This document shows positions 13,301 to 23,411 of a DNA stretch of 64,000 nt, piece after piece. Made by a program: the position numbers and the translations under genes. The DNA is from Atriophallophorus winterbourni (taxonomy: Eukaryota; Platyhelminthes; Trematoda; Plagiorchiida; Microphallidae): the NCBI GenBank assembly GCA_013407085.1, contig JACCGJ010000700.1, positions 62,001 through 126,000 on the forward strand. Direction: 5' to 3'. The notes beneath the pieces were generated by a model that did no database searches, was not told the origin of the DNA, and was given only the letters and a program-made list of their open reading frames with translations. Position 1 is the stretch's first letter. Each line of letters opens with the position of its first letter.

Positions 13301-16300
13301 GCCTTCTGTAGACGAATATCAATGGCCTCCGGGTGGGGATAATGCTGAAATTCGAACAGAACCATCACACGTATCTTCGTTACCTGATTCCCGGCAACTT
13401 GCTACGAATTCCACTGAATCGGTCGCTGCCACAACACAATCGACAACATCGACGTCCCCTACTGTTGCGGTTACTAAAATCAAAGTTGCTGCAACAACAA
13501 CAACAACAAGTACTACTACTACTACTGCTGAGTTAAAACAATTCTCACCGACGTCATCAACGCCTGTGTACACAACTACTCGTGCAACTACAACAACTCG
13601 CCATTACCCAACTCCACCCCAATTGACCACGGCAATCCAAGTTGAGGTGACACGTAGTACCGTGGGAGTTTATCCTGAGACATTGCCTTCTTCCTCTAGG
13701 CCACCGTCGACTGTTCACGTGACTAGTTCGGTAGCCAGCAAAACGACCACGGTTCGTTCGACTACAACCACGCCAGAGTCGAGTACAGCCACACCGAGTC
13801 CTGTTGATGGGAGTAGCTTCAACAAACCCCAACCGCCTTCAGTCATCAATGGATTCCCGGACGACGAAGATACGGTATCGCAGACGGGTCCCGGAGATTT
13901 TAATCAACCAAATTCGCCTAACAGACAGCCTCCGTGGACCGGAATGCATGCGCCATTGCGTCAACAAGAAACCTGGATTGAGGTCAGTCGATGCATATTA
14001 TTTTAATCTTGTTTTAAATATATTTATTGGTAAATACCAATAAATAAATAAGTAAATACATGCCGTTTTCATTTTGAGTTGATGGAAGCTAACAATGAGT
14101 TTCTTCGGTAATGCATATGGTATCTATCGCACGTCATCAACAGGTTCACTAGTTGGTTATCAAAAATTCAAGTTCTCCGATGCATCTCATTGCCATTGGC
14201 GGACAGTGTGAAGCATGATAAAATGACCAAGTGACTGCAGATCGCACACCTGTAGTATTGATTATTTCACTTTTACATAGAAACGAAATATCCGCGCCAA
14301 ACGTGCGAAGAAGATTTATATTTCATAATCACGTAATAGCAATCCGTTTCTCGGAAACAATGCATTTTAAGCGGTAAAAAATCAACTGCTGTTTGTTATA
14401 GCTTGCTACGCTCATCAATGTATTTGGTAAGTGAGCCAAAATTATCACGAAGCCTTAAAAATTGCTGCAGCTCCATGTAGATGACGACCGCCCATTGACT
14501 TTATTCTCCACAACATTCCGAATGATTCTACAGGCCGATTCACGGATAAAACTCCACCGTGTCGTGCAGGATGATGTGCAATAAGTGTTGTGTCGATGTT
14601 GTTCAGCGTAGTGGTGAGGAAAGCTTGTTATGATGCGTGGCAGTGAAAGCCACAAGAAGCTCTCATGCGGTGCCGCTCTGCTCGTTCGCAACACTTGCCT
14701 GATTGTGTGGGCATCTCATCCCAGCGTACCTTGGCCTAATCAACAGGTCCAGTGGCTTTTTAAATCCCACTCTTCTCCGTCCTTTTAGAATTTTCACCAT
14801 GTCATGGTTGTATGAGAGTTAAACTTTTCGTACTTGTTCCGGTGTAATGCTGTCCAAGATGAGATGAGAGCACTAAGTGGTCCAGTACTACCGTTTCTAA
14901 GCGTCCACATCATCCCCATTCAGCTAACAGTAGCTCTTATTCTCCCCCATCTGTCTAGGCCTGGGCAACCTAGGCCCACGTGCAGTCTATGACTGTGCGG
15001 CACTTTGCCTGGATCAGGCTTGTGCTTTCATACAAATACCACCCATTTTGCGTCCCGATTCTACTCAACTGTGTTGAAGTTTCTTTGTCCTACTGAATCT
15101 TTCCGAATATTCACAAATTTGATCACTGCCTCGTGATGTAGGCTCGAGTTTCACCGTGATTAGACCTCATTTGTTATGCGGAGTGAGGCTCGAAGCCAAC
15201 GACATAAAGTTTATCACTTTCCACCGTTCGAATTGATTTGATTCGATGTGCCATTGTGCCCGTCATCCGTTCATGGTCCTCTTATTGATTATTATTTTTC
15301 TCATCAACCTAAGGACACTTTGAAAAGTTGTTCCAATAATTTCCTGTGATTGCCTTTTTGGTATTAAACCTGAACTAAAACATACTCCAATCCGGCTGCA
15401 TTCGAAACTGCACAAAGTGATAGTGACAACATTACTGATGTTGGATCGTAACTGCTGTTAATTATGGCGACGAATTTTGTGCAGACGGAAAACACTGCGT
15501 ACCTGGTCGTGATGCCGTCTACATCAAATGTTTCATGTTAAACGCAGTGACAATATGAAACGATGTCCCCATTGTATAATGCATTGAATGGCTCAGACCG
15601 AAAGGCGTAAATCACTCAATTCTTGCTCTTTAAACGGATATGGATATTATATTGTCCTTGTCTAGGCTGTTTTGAATACAGTTTTCCCTGCTTGGAACAG
15701 TAAGTTCCCAACGTAATATTATCATAGAGCTGTTATAAAGTTGCCGTACTGGGCCTTCAAATCGGCCGTGCATAAAATGAATGGCTCCATACGTTTTTAT
15801 CCGATTTTTCGTTACATTTTAACGCTATCTGTGGGCCAAATACATCAAATGTTTTCGTATCGACTGAGGTCAATTTAGGACTTTTGAACGAATTACAAGA
15901 TACAGGGAATTGGAGGGAAACTTTTGTCCCAAAAATTTTGATTACGGCATTTGTTAATAAACCTGATCATACGTGGAAGTCTTGATTGATCAAGACACAC
16001 AAGAAATATCGTTCAATTAACAAATTGTACCTTAATGTAGGGATATGTTCGTCATTTTTTTACAATTCTGTGGTAAAATTATTCATTCGCATTACACATC
16101 ATTCGGTGCACTCACCAATTGAGAACCTCCATCGCGTTTCTATGCGCTTTTCACTTTGAATGCGAGAATGGCCTCCTTACGCCCCAATCAACATTACAAC
16201 ACGAAAAGTCTTTTCCCTGTTCATTTACCCCATTTCGATCTATTTTCCGCTAAATAGCAACCCAGGGTTCAACCCGATCAATCTCAAAGTCAACCTTTCG

Positions 16301-19300
16301 GTGTTCACGGACCCGCTCAACCACTCCCTCCACAGCCGCCAACTTCCGGATTCCCGCCGTACTACGGTCCCGGAAGCGGACAAATGCCTGATCCCGAAGC
16401 ATCGTATCCAGAACGTCAACCGGATCCCTATTTTCCCGGCGGACCTCAACCGGAATCTGTTGGTTACTCAGACTGGTCTCAGCGGCCTAAACCTCACCAT
16501 GTTCCGGAAAATAGCGGATTGTTTGACGGTAAGTCTCTTACAAATAGCACTGCAATTGTTAATCATTGTTACAGGACAAGGACAAACGTAAAGTCGGTTA
16601 TTTTTATCGTGTGCAAGCATGGTAATCGCGAGTTCCAACCACGCCAATTCGCGTAAAACGCGATGATATTTCAAAGCATTTTCGGTTAATTGAGTGGTCT
16701 CTAAATTAATGAAAAACCAGCTGTAGTTTCAGATAGTGTCGGTGTGTATATATGCAAGAAATCCGTTGTCCCGTCGCCATTTTGTCCTACGTGACACTTT
16801 GCCTGAGGATGGGGTTTAACTGGCAGTCTTTAGCTGTAGTGCTTCTTCAAGCTGCTAGTTTGGTGTGGTTCTGTGCGCGGACTTAATTGCAAGTGTTTCC
16901 TTTGAGTCTAGCCTCCCGTTGAGTTCCGTGCAGTAGAAAGATTAGATAACAAAGAGACGACAAGGGCGTGCACTATTCCAGAGCACGGATGTGCAATCGT
17001 GCAGTACTTTGTGCTGTGCGGTCAACACCGTGCTAAATTGATCGACCAGAGGTAGTGAGCTGCATTCTGAAACAGGCTGGAGTCTCACAGCCATTTTCTG
17101 TTCTTTTTTCTTCCTCGTATCTGTCTAGACCTGGGCAACCTGACAGTATCTTAGCCCATGTGCAGTCGCTGAATGTGCGGCACTTTTCCTGCATCAGGCT
17201 TGTGCTTTCATACCCTACCATATTCAACAGCGGCAATTAAACGCTTTGGACTGACAAGCACACACCCTCAGTGGACGGCACGAAAACCGATTGGCCAAAC
17301 GTCTTTTACGCAACTGACCAAGAATAAAACCCATGGCTACCTCTTATACTCCAAGCCCGTGATTCCCGACAAATTTCCCACTGTGTCTGTGCCGGTTTTC
17401 ACCCCGATTTGGTGCCAGAGGATACCCTTCGAGCCTTCGTATTTGCCTAATCGCATATCGTTCAATAGCTGACGCTCTCGGCCATTTGATTCTCTTTTCG
17501 GGGCAAGAGAGAGGAACATTGAAAAGCGTTCTCGTCATGCGAATCTTCCGGACCCAAATTCTTACGGGTTTGCTTTTGCCATCGGCGGTTCCTTACTTTA
17601 CTTTTTACTTTTGTGCGACTATCTCCTCCTGGAGGATGAGTCGGCTTCGTTGACGTCACGGATTGCAGCCACCCACGCTCATCGGTTAGAAGCGAGATCC
17701 GCGCAGATTGTAAGCCAGATCCGGTCTCACGTGCGCCATCNNNNNNNNNNNNNNNNNNNNNNNNNNNNNNNNNNNNNNNNNNNNNNNNNNNNNNNNNNNN
17801 NNNNNNNNNNNNNNNNNNNNNNNNNNNNNNNNNNNNNNNNNNNNNNNNNNNNNNNNNNNNNNNNNNNNNNNNNNNNNNNNNNNNNNNNNNNNNNNNNNNN
17901 NNNNNNNNNNNNNNNNNNNNNNNNNNNNNNNNNNNNNNNNNNNNNNNNNNNNNNNNNNNNNNNNNNNNNNNNNNNNNNNNNNNNNNNNNNNNNNNNNNNN
18001 NNNNNNNNNNNNNNNNNNNNNNNNNNNNNNNNNNNNNNNNNNNNNNNNNNNNNNNNNNNNNNNNNNNNNNNNNNNNNNNNNNNNNNNNNNNNNNNNNNNN
18101 NNNNNNNNNNNNNNNNNNNNNNNNNNNNNNNNNNNNNNNNNNNNNNNNNNNNNNNNNNNNNNNNNNNNNNNNNNNNNNNNNNNNNNNNNNNNNNNNNNNN
18201 NNNNNNNNNNNNNNNNNNNNNNNNNNNNNNNNNNNNNNNNNNNNNNNNNNNNNNNNNNNNNNNNNNNNNNNNNNNNNNNNNNNNNNNNNNNNNNNNNNNN
18301 NNNNNNNNNNNNNNNNNNNNNNNNNNNNNNNNNNNNNNNNNNNNNNNNNNNNNNNNNNNNNNNNNNNNNNNNNNNNNNNNNNNNNNNNNNNNNNNNNNNN
18401 NNNNNNNNNNNNNNNNNNNNNNNNNNNNNNNNNNNNNNNNNNNNNNNNNNNNNNNNNNNNNNNNNNNNNNNNNNNNNNNNNNNNNNNNNNNNNNNNNNNN
18501 NNNNNNNNNNNNNNNNNNNNNNNNNNNNNNNNNNNNNNNNNNNNNNNNNNNNNNNNNNNNNNNNNNNNNNNNNNNNNNNNNNNNNNNNNNNNNNNNNNNN
18601 NNNNNNNNNNNNNNNNNNNNNNNNNNNNNNNNNNNNNNNNNNNNNNNNNNNNNNNNNNNNNNNNNNNNNNNNNNNNNNNNNNNNNNNNNNNNNNNNNNNN
18701 NNNNNNNNNNNNNNNNNNNNNNNNNNNNNNNNNNNNNNNNCACAAAGCACGGATGTGCAGTCGTGCAGCATTTCTGTGCTGCACCGCTAACATGGTGCTA
18801 AATCGATTGGCCAAGGGTAGTGAGCTGCATGCTGAAACACGCTGGAGTTTCACTGCCATTTCTATTTTCTTTCTCATATCTGTCTAGGCCTGGTGACACG
18901 ACAGTATCTTAGCCCATGTGTAGTCTCTGACTGTGCGGCACTTTGCCTGGATCAGGCTTGTGCTTTCGTATCATACCATACTTGCCACTAATGTACTGGT
19001 ATCCCTAATGGCCACTTCCCCACTTGGGCAAATGCTTTTCGATGGCAATGCGACTGGCCAGCTTTTTCCAAATCATTGTTTTTGTAATTCGCAAGGTGAA
19101 ATTTAATCGTTGTTTCTTACCATAAAGTGCTGAAGTACCACACACTCGTAAATTGTACGTGGCCTTTGATGTAAAGGTCTAGAAAGAAAGAAATAGCAGT
19201 GAGACCCCACCAGGTTTCCGGCATCAATCACTTTGGCAAGATGGTGACTGCGTTTGTAGTGTAGTGATTTACACTATCTTCTTGAATATATTTGAAAACA

Positions 19301-22300
19301 AATGGCGACCTGATGGTAATCCTGATTGATACGTAATCCTTGTTAAGTCTGTCGTCGTTCCCATCATGAAACATCTTTACGTTGCACGGGAAGCCAATTT
19401 CCTCGATGCGTTTCAAGAATGGGTCGCGGTGGCACAGTGAATCGGTCGTTCGACAGGACGGTCCCAGTTTCGAATCCCATGCAGTTGCACATTTCGGGTA
19501 ATTTCCCTTACCTGAATCCCCACCGTACCGCATTCGTTAGAAAAATAACTTCGACAGCCTTGCACCCTGTCCAGTGAGGGAAACCATATCGCATATACCA
19601 CTTCGTGCTAAAGAAACCTTGAGGTAAACACCGGTACTATGGGTCCCAGCGGCCGTAGCAAGAATGAAAAATGTTCAAAGAAAAGTTTATTAAGTATCGT
19701 GTCAAACGCACGGATGAAAGTATGTGATCAAAATGAGGTTCGAACATTTTATGATTTCGGGCATGCACCGAGCCGGTTTTAATTTTGAAATTATTTCCAA
19801 TCGTTGTGAAATCTGTTAAACAAAACGAAACTCTGGAAAATTGCACGTCAAATAATAAAACAAGTTCGGGGGCAATCACAGTAATAGTACTAAAAGTAAT
19901 GGTAATATGTTACGCAGATGTATGTATGTATGAAATCACAAGATTGATCTAGGCAATGTGCCGCACAGTCATAGACTACACCTGGGTTAAGATACTGTCA
20001 GGTTGCCCAGTCCTAGACAGATGGATAAATTGGAGCCACCAATTTTGAACATATAGATCAATTTGGAAACCAGACTGAGGCTAAAATTGATAATCATGGT
20101 CGAAAACGGTTGCATCCGAAAGCCCAAAGTCAGACAAGATTTCATTTCCTACGCTGGGCGCTTTGTACAGTTGATGTGACCGTAAATCATATAAGGGAAA
20201 CAACTGCAACATATATGCTCTATGTAGATTAGACGTGATGTCGTATGGAATCCGGGGATAAACACCTGATGCGTGATGACGGAATCAATAAACCGCTCAT
20301 ATTTGGCGTTCGTCGGGACATCTGCATCGCTTTTTATGATACGGTGATACTCAGAATGAGCTCACATATTCACGCGTGAATGTTTTACTACTGTCCTCCA
20401 TCTGACAGTCCATCGTGAGTGATCGAAAATTTATCACCGTAATTAAACGTTTAAATAATTAATTATTTAGCGCTCCTGGATTGTTTTTCGACTAAAAATT
20501 CAAACTCGTTGAAATTTAGGCCACCTAAGGACAATCCTCGTCAGATGGGCCCGCAGCAAATCACTAAACTGCAGAATATGAAGATCAGGTTTATTATGGA
20601 CTATAGCTGAATCTATTCTCATCATTATAGAGCGCATGTCCTTGGTAAGGCACCCCCAGCGCTCCGTTGCCAGGCAGGCAATCAAATGAAACAGATGATA
20701 CATTCTCATTCGTGTGGCTAGAAGATCGTTGATTGCTTTCTTGACATTTGCCGTTAACTACTCTGCAGAGGACTGCGTTAAGGACTGTGACTCCACATCA
20801 TGAAGGCTCTTCTTTGTATTTCCAATAATGCTAAAAGGTCGTTGTTTATGTTTCGACTATGAATGTACACCTCTAGTTCGCCATGATTTTATACCTAAAA
20901 TTTCACGTGATTATACCAACGGATTTCAAACACGTTCGAGAGTAAGAATCTCACAATTTTCACAGAGATCAGCAGTATTCGGTCGATAGCCAGTTTGTCC
21001 GGCGTGATCTCTGTTCACATGATGACAGCTTCGTTTGCGTTTGCTTAGCTTGAAGACGAGACTTTGCATTGTGCCTACGAAGTTTGTGATCAAGCTTTCA
21101 AACCTTCTACAAACATCTGTGTATCGCATGTCGCTTGCTCAAAGTTCGAATTCTAGATTTCAAATGAACGTAGGGTAGATCTTTTGAATACAATCGTTTT
21201 TTTCTATTCGATGACCCAACCAGCGTACGCGACGCTGCTGCAGTAGCACAGCAATGCTCGGTAAAACGACTTTAGAGAGCACTTGCATTTACTACATACT
21301 TCGCTCATATGCTCATAATGCGATGTTCCTGAAATAATAAGCATTAGTCTTTCGTTGCTGGCTTGGCTCAAGGTAGAGTGCTATAATAAGTTGCTAATTC
21401 AACCAGATTATTTTCGCAGAGTATTAATTTGGAAAATATACCGATACGTTCCAGTATTGGAATTGGTCAAGAGCTGTTGAATTGTCTGAACGGAACAGTA
21501 TGTACCGCTAACAGTTACTACGGGGATTTTTTGAGACTATGTACACTGGGAAAGTTAACCCTAATTCATTGCCAGCTGCTGTGACAGACATGCTTGTTGT
21601 CCAATGAGTGACACCCTACCCATCCTGTCTTCCCATATGTAAATCACATATGAACATCCGACCCTTAGGATTAAACGGGCGTAGTACTTTTATACTCCAC
21701 AGGTTACGTCCTGACGAATTGATTTGCCACTGGTGTCTCATTTTTCCATTATCGTTTCCTCTAGTTCTAGGCCTAGGTAACCTGCGAGTATATTTGCCCG
21801 CGTGCAATATATGATGGTGCAGCACCTTGCCTGATTCCAGGCTTGTGATGTCAAACATCACACGTGAGATCAAGCGGTCTGGCGAATCCCATGCTAATTC
21901 ATCCATCTTCGTGCAACATTTCTGTGCGGCTAACATCGTGCTAAACTGATTGGCCTGCGATAGCGAGCTGCATGCTGGAGTCTCACTACCATTTCTATTT
22001 CTTTTGTCATATCTGTCTAGGCCTGGGCAACCTGACAGTATTTCATATGCAGTCTCTGACTGTGCGGCACTTTGCCTGGATCAGGCTTATGCTTTCATAT
22101 CATATCAATGTGTCTGAAATTAAAAGCTCGAAGCCAGACCAATTGCCGCACAGATTGCATGTGGGCTGAGGTACTTTCAGGTTACCCACACCAACCAGAC
22201 ATACTGAAAGGATTATGAAAGTAAGACCTCAACGTGCTTCCACTCGATTGCACATCCGTGTTTACTCTCTAATAACACCCATGTGATTTACACGGGTCCT

Positions 22301-23223
22301 ATTTATGAAACATGGCGAGCCTGATCCAGGCAAAGTGTCAAACACTGTACGTTGGCTAAAATCCTGTCAGGTTGCCCAGGCCTGATGTCACAATGTCCTT
22401 ACATGGTGCTACAGACATCGCTTCTCATCAGTCTCGGCTATTGTTTTTCGCTGCTTTCAAATAGAAGAAGCAAAAAGCATCAACTCAAACTGCAATCAGT
22501 GGTTGTTTGGCTTCCCCGAATTTTTAATTTACTAAAGACGATTAAATACTCGAAAATCGTTTGGACCCGTAGAGTAATTTCGTTCTGCGCGTGTCAAATT
22601 GATGGTACCCTTTCACAAAGTTCACTTGTGAACTCCTTGAGATTACCATTTTCTCAAATCCCTGCCTGGCTCTTGGATACCTAACAGTTAAACGGCACGG
22701 ATACAGTTAATCTGAAAGTACGACGCTGTGGGTACACGTTTTTCTACTAACCTTTGCTCAAAATTCACAAACTCTTAAAGACTACAATGAATTCATTACA
22801 AAAACTATTCACAAAGCAATAATGTAATATATGCTCCCATTTGCAGGTGACTCGGCGATGTGGCCTGGTCAAGGTAGTGGCGTTTACGTGGAATCATCCA
22901 CACCGGCCTATCCTTATGTGGACCAAGCATCAATCCCCTTCACTGACCCGGTGCGAGAGGCTACTCCCAGCTCACTTCCGACAACTGAAATGCACCCCGT
23001 GATAAATCATTTGGTTCTGCCACCACCGGAAATCTGGGTGCCTGCTCAAATAGGGCCAGGACATCGGCTACCTTCGGTCATGCTAGTTCGGGAATACAAC
23101 ATGCAGGATCCCTTCTCACAATCAGCCACTTTCCCCCGCATTTCGAACCTGGCTCACTCCGGCAAACACCATCATTCTATCTCCCTGCTATGCATTTTGC
23201 TTTCATGTTGCATTTTTCTTTGA
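1264..23223 (+). CDS. GPC (glypican family, GPC4/6 or dally-like type): Glypican (GPI-anchored heparan sulfate proteoglycan core), 5' incomplete
   Basis: Seven exons are joined in frame: 1264-1394, 4081-4488, 10440-10546, 12156-12447, 13083-13982, 16258-16528 and 22847-23223. Phases match at every junction and give about 828 residues. The first exon matches the glypican segment with a Leu-Leu-x-x-x-x-Arg-Leu-Glu helix and an 'EISEAI' helix. The next begins with the family's single Cys (SEC), the third carries the C...CW pair, and the fourth the helix before the stalk. After that come about 515 residues of stalk: Pro/Gln-rich, Thr/Ser-rich, with several Ser-Gly dipeptides, ending in a short hydrophobic tail (SISLLCILLSCCIFL) typical of a GPI signal. 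Known glypicans are about 555-580 residues in total, so this stalk is strongly expanded. Family role: a membrane-outer-leaflet proteoglycan that modulates Wnt, Hedgehog and BMP ligands. The N-terminal signal peptide and most of the Cys-rich lobe lie left of base 1. The subtype within the family is uncertain. Confidence 0.88.
1415..1505. repeat. GT-rich microsatellite
   Basis: Interrupted TG/GTGT tracts within the first glypican intron. Confidence 0.8.
2295..3150 (-). mobile_element. RTE-like LINE fragment (reverse transcriptase and C-terminal part), decayed
   Basis: On the - strand, FSPFLFNFAIDDI... followed by KADDIALLGDD matches reverse transcriptase motifs B-C with the ADD catalytic pair. 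Further on, WDMFKNA/RPGETTAW-type pieces match the C-terminal domain in broken frames. A CTT-tailed R5 copy interrupts it at about 3033-3080. Confidence 0.65.
3033..3080 (-). repeat. R5 repeat 3' end with CTT tail
   Basis: On the - strand: acgaacaaagtcattttctt, then cttcttct. It matches copies near 35150 and 59680. Confidence 0.55.
3415..3497 (+). repeat. R2 repeat 3' end with GAT tail
   Basis: Shares ggttgtatggcagttaagca and the following ttcggtacgtgctaccg with copies near 9330, 14810 and 56900, and ends in (gat)n. Typical of a truncated LINE 3' end. Confidence 0.65.
4081..4488 (+). CDS. Glypican exon B (conserved Cys plus Pro/Ser-rich insert)
   Basis: Acceptor gaatattgcag, donor ACG|gtatgt, 136 codons in phase 0. 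It starts FESECRIG, matching the family's 'VFQGCG' position after the helix. It ends SLAQLTARIKQT, matching the 'SLDRLVTDIKEKL' helix. Between them lies an insert of about 100 residues, rich in Ser, Pro and Ala, that other glypicans lack or keep short. Long open frames in the other strand and frames are shadows. Confidence 0.85.
4634..4835 (-). repeat. R1 SINE-like repeat
   Basis: Begins with (tatgg)n then gaaagcacaagcctgatccg. Contains the R1 hairpin arms at its far end. Confidence 0.85.
5725..5940 (+). repeat. R1 SINE-like repeat
   Basis: Near-complete copy with arms ggtagtgag ... ctcactacc and end gcttgtgctttcat-like. Confidence 0.85.
6075..6745 (-). mobile_element. RTE-like LINE 3' fragment
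   Basis: On the - strand, SLKTKIRVYQTAILPALL-type sequence is followed by VFDHRCLRIILGVRYTDRV, LRLHWWFGHVLPETD and WRRRQSGQVKTW. This series is typical of the C-terminal region of RTE-like endonuclease/reverse transcriptases. Stops break the frame. The 3' end has a (gtaaa)n tail around 6080-6105. Confidence 0.75.
7461..7695 (+). repeat. R1 SINE-like repeat
   Basis: gatgtgcaattgtgcac ... gcaacccgacagtatctcag ... gcttgtgctttcac; diverged hairpin. Confidence 0.8.
8493..8505. repeat. GC dinucleotide run
   Basis: gtgcgcgcgcgcgct within the B-C intron. Confidence 0.7.
8888..9105 (+). repeat. R1 SINE-like repeat
   Basis: Near-complete copy with intact ggtagtgag / ctcactacc arms; the 3' end is diverged. 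Confidence 0.85.
9110..9410 (+). repeat. R2 repeat (LINE 3' end, GAT tail)
   Basis: Shares tatgatgcgt..., catcccagtgtgtctg and accgtcatggttgtatgg with the copy at 14560-14870. Ends ataatgatgatg. Confidence 0.65.
9525..9622 (+). repeat. R1 3' half
   Basis: 5'-truncated copy from gcctgggcaacctgacatta to gctttcataccatacc. Confidence 0.8.
10440..10546 (+). CDS. Glypican exon C (short exon with ICxx...CWN cysteines)
   Basis: Acceptor cttcgatttgtag, donor AA|gtgagt. Translation begins YAPLKHLFSDPVEAFCP and runs to TECWNPPDLT. The FC...ECWN spacing matches glypican 'ICKDE...ECWNG', though the Gly after CWN is Pro here. It enters in phase 0 and leaves two bases that join exon D. It is easy to miss because a 149-codon antisense frame covers it. 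Confidence 0.78.
11897..11915. repeat. GT microsatellite
   Basis: tggtgtgtgtgtgtgtatg in the C-D intron. Confidence 0.8.
12156..12447 (+). CDS. Glypican exon D (last core helix, stalk start)
   Basis: Acceptor ttttcttgcacag, donor CCG|gtaagt. NPKTDESIIETLRLLSDAATRLTRA matches the family helix '[23 protein letters not shown]'. After it the protein becomes low-complexity stalk (TWDGPPKQEAF and onward). Leaves in phase 0. Confidence 0.85.
13083..13982 (+). CDS. Glypican exon E (mucin-like stalk)
   Basis: 300 codons between acceptor gatttaaaag and donor GAG|gtcagt. The first third is Pro/Gln-rich with two Ser-Gly sites. One of these is QGSGDGD (Ser-Gly codons at 13275-13280), acid-flanked like a glycosaminoglycan attachment site. 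The middle (about 13399-13830) is dominated by Thr and Ser with runs of ACA/ACT codons, a likely O-glycosylated mucin-like block. No conserved domain is seen. Confidence 0.85.
14560..14870 (+). repeat. R2 repeat (LINE 3' end)
   Basis: Paralog of 9110-9410; ends gtaatgctgtccaagatgag. Confidence 0.65.
14955..15035 (+). repeat. R1 3' fragment
   Basis: tgtctaggcctgggcaacct ... gatcaggcttgtgctttcat with an internal deletion. Confidence 0.8.
16258..16528 (+). CDS. Glypican exon F (Pro/Gly-rich stalk)
   Basis: Acceptor cgctaaatag, donor GAC G|gtaagt. It codes a Pro/Gln/Gly-rich segment with a Ser-Gly at 16375-16380 (GPGSGQM). It leaves one base, completed by exon G. Confidence 0.82.
16983..17222 (+). 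repeat. R1 SINE-like repeat
   Basis: Complete-looking copy from cacggatgtgcaatcgtgca to gctttcataccctacca. Confidence 0.88.
17590..17740 (-). mobile_element. RTE-like LINE 3' end running into the gap
   Basis: tgcgactatctcctcctgga (then ggatgagtcggctt) recurs at 63840. It corresponds to the last coding residues of the 6.1-6.7 kb element, and a (gtaaa)n-type tail lies at 17590-17612. It is cut by the N run at 17741. Confidence 0.65.
17741..18740. other. Assembly gap, exactly 1000 N
   Basis: A round-number N block inside the glypican F-G intron, probably a scaffold placeholder of unknown true size. Open frames spanning it are artefacts. Confidence 0.98.
18746..18985 (+). repeat. R1 SINE-like repeat abutting the gap
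   Basis: cacggatgtgcagtcgtgca ... ggatcaggcttgtgctttcg, starting within six bases of the N run. Confidence 0.85.
19925..20028 (-). repeat. R1 3' half
   Basis: (atgt)n then gaaatcacaagattgatcta, through tgtcaggttgcccagtccta. Confidence 0.75.
20030..21700. other. Intronic stretch without recognised features
   Basis: No exon, repeat family or RNA gene recognised between the R1 copies near 20.0 and 21.8 kb. Confidence 0.6.
21765..21855 (+). repeat. R1 3' fragment, degraded
   Basis: ctaggcctaggtaacctgcg ... ccaggcttgtgatgtc. Confidence 0.6.
21905..22112 (+). repeat. R1 SINE-like repeat
   Basis: aacatttctgtgcggctaac ... gatcaggcttatgctttcat; hairpin partly lost. Confidence 0.8.
22315..22387 (-). 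repeat. R1 3' fragment
   Basis: agcctgatccaggcaaagtg ... tgtcaggttgcccaggcctg. Confidence 0.75.
22847..23223 (+). CDS. Glypican exon G (terminal, GPI signal)
   Basis: Acceptor cccatttgcag. It opens DGDSAMWPGQGSGVYVE, with a Ser-Gly at 22876-22881 followed by Val-Tyr-Val-Glu. It ends with a His/Lys spacer, a hydrophobic tail and TGA at 23221-23223. A GPI attachment residue is plausible in the AHSGK region. No canonical AATAAA follows within 190 bases. Confidence 0.85.
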
Positions 23224-23411
23224 AAAAACCATTTTACTGTAAATATTAATATATAGGCTGTTCCATAAGCAAATTTTATATATTGGTACCACTGTAGTGC
23301 CAGTTTTTTGAAAAAATCAAACGTTTACGCATCTTTAAAATGATCATTTTCAACAATAACACTTACTGTTTTAGCTTGCTCGACAAAAATAGATTTGCTC
23401 TTTATCACCTC

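Larger units (their letters stand above)
13983..16257 (+). other. Glypican intron between exons E and F
   Basis: 2.3 kb. Apart from an R2 and an R1 fragment I see nothing recognisable. Confidence 0.7.

Noticed and set aside
13110..13832. Several antisense and alternative frames across the Thr-rich exon
   Set aside because: They arise from ACA/ACT repeats read as Val, Cys or Gln runs. No independent support.
17462..18877. Long open frames (up to 471 codons) spanning 17.5-18.9 kb on both strands
   Set aside because: They consist mainly of N. The frame is open only because unknown bases contain no stops.
19440..19500. Sequence resembling a tRNA B box (gtttcgaatccc)
   Set aside because: No matching A box at the right distance and no cloverleaf arms. 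I find no tRNA in the window.
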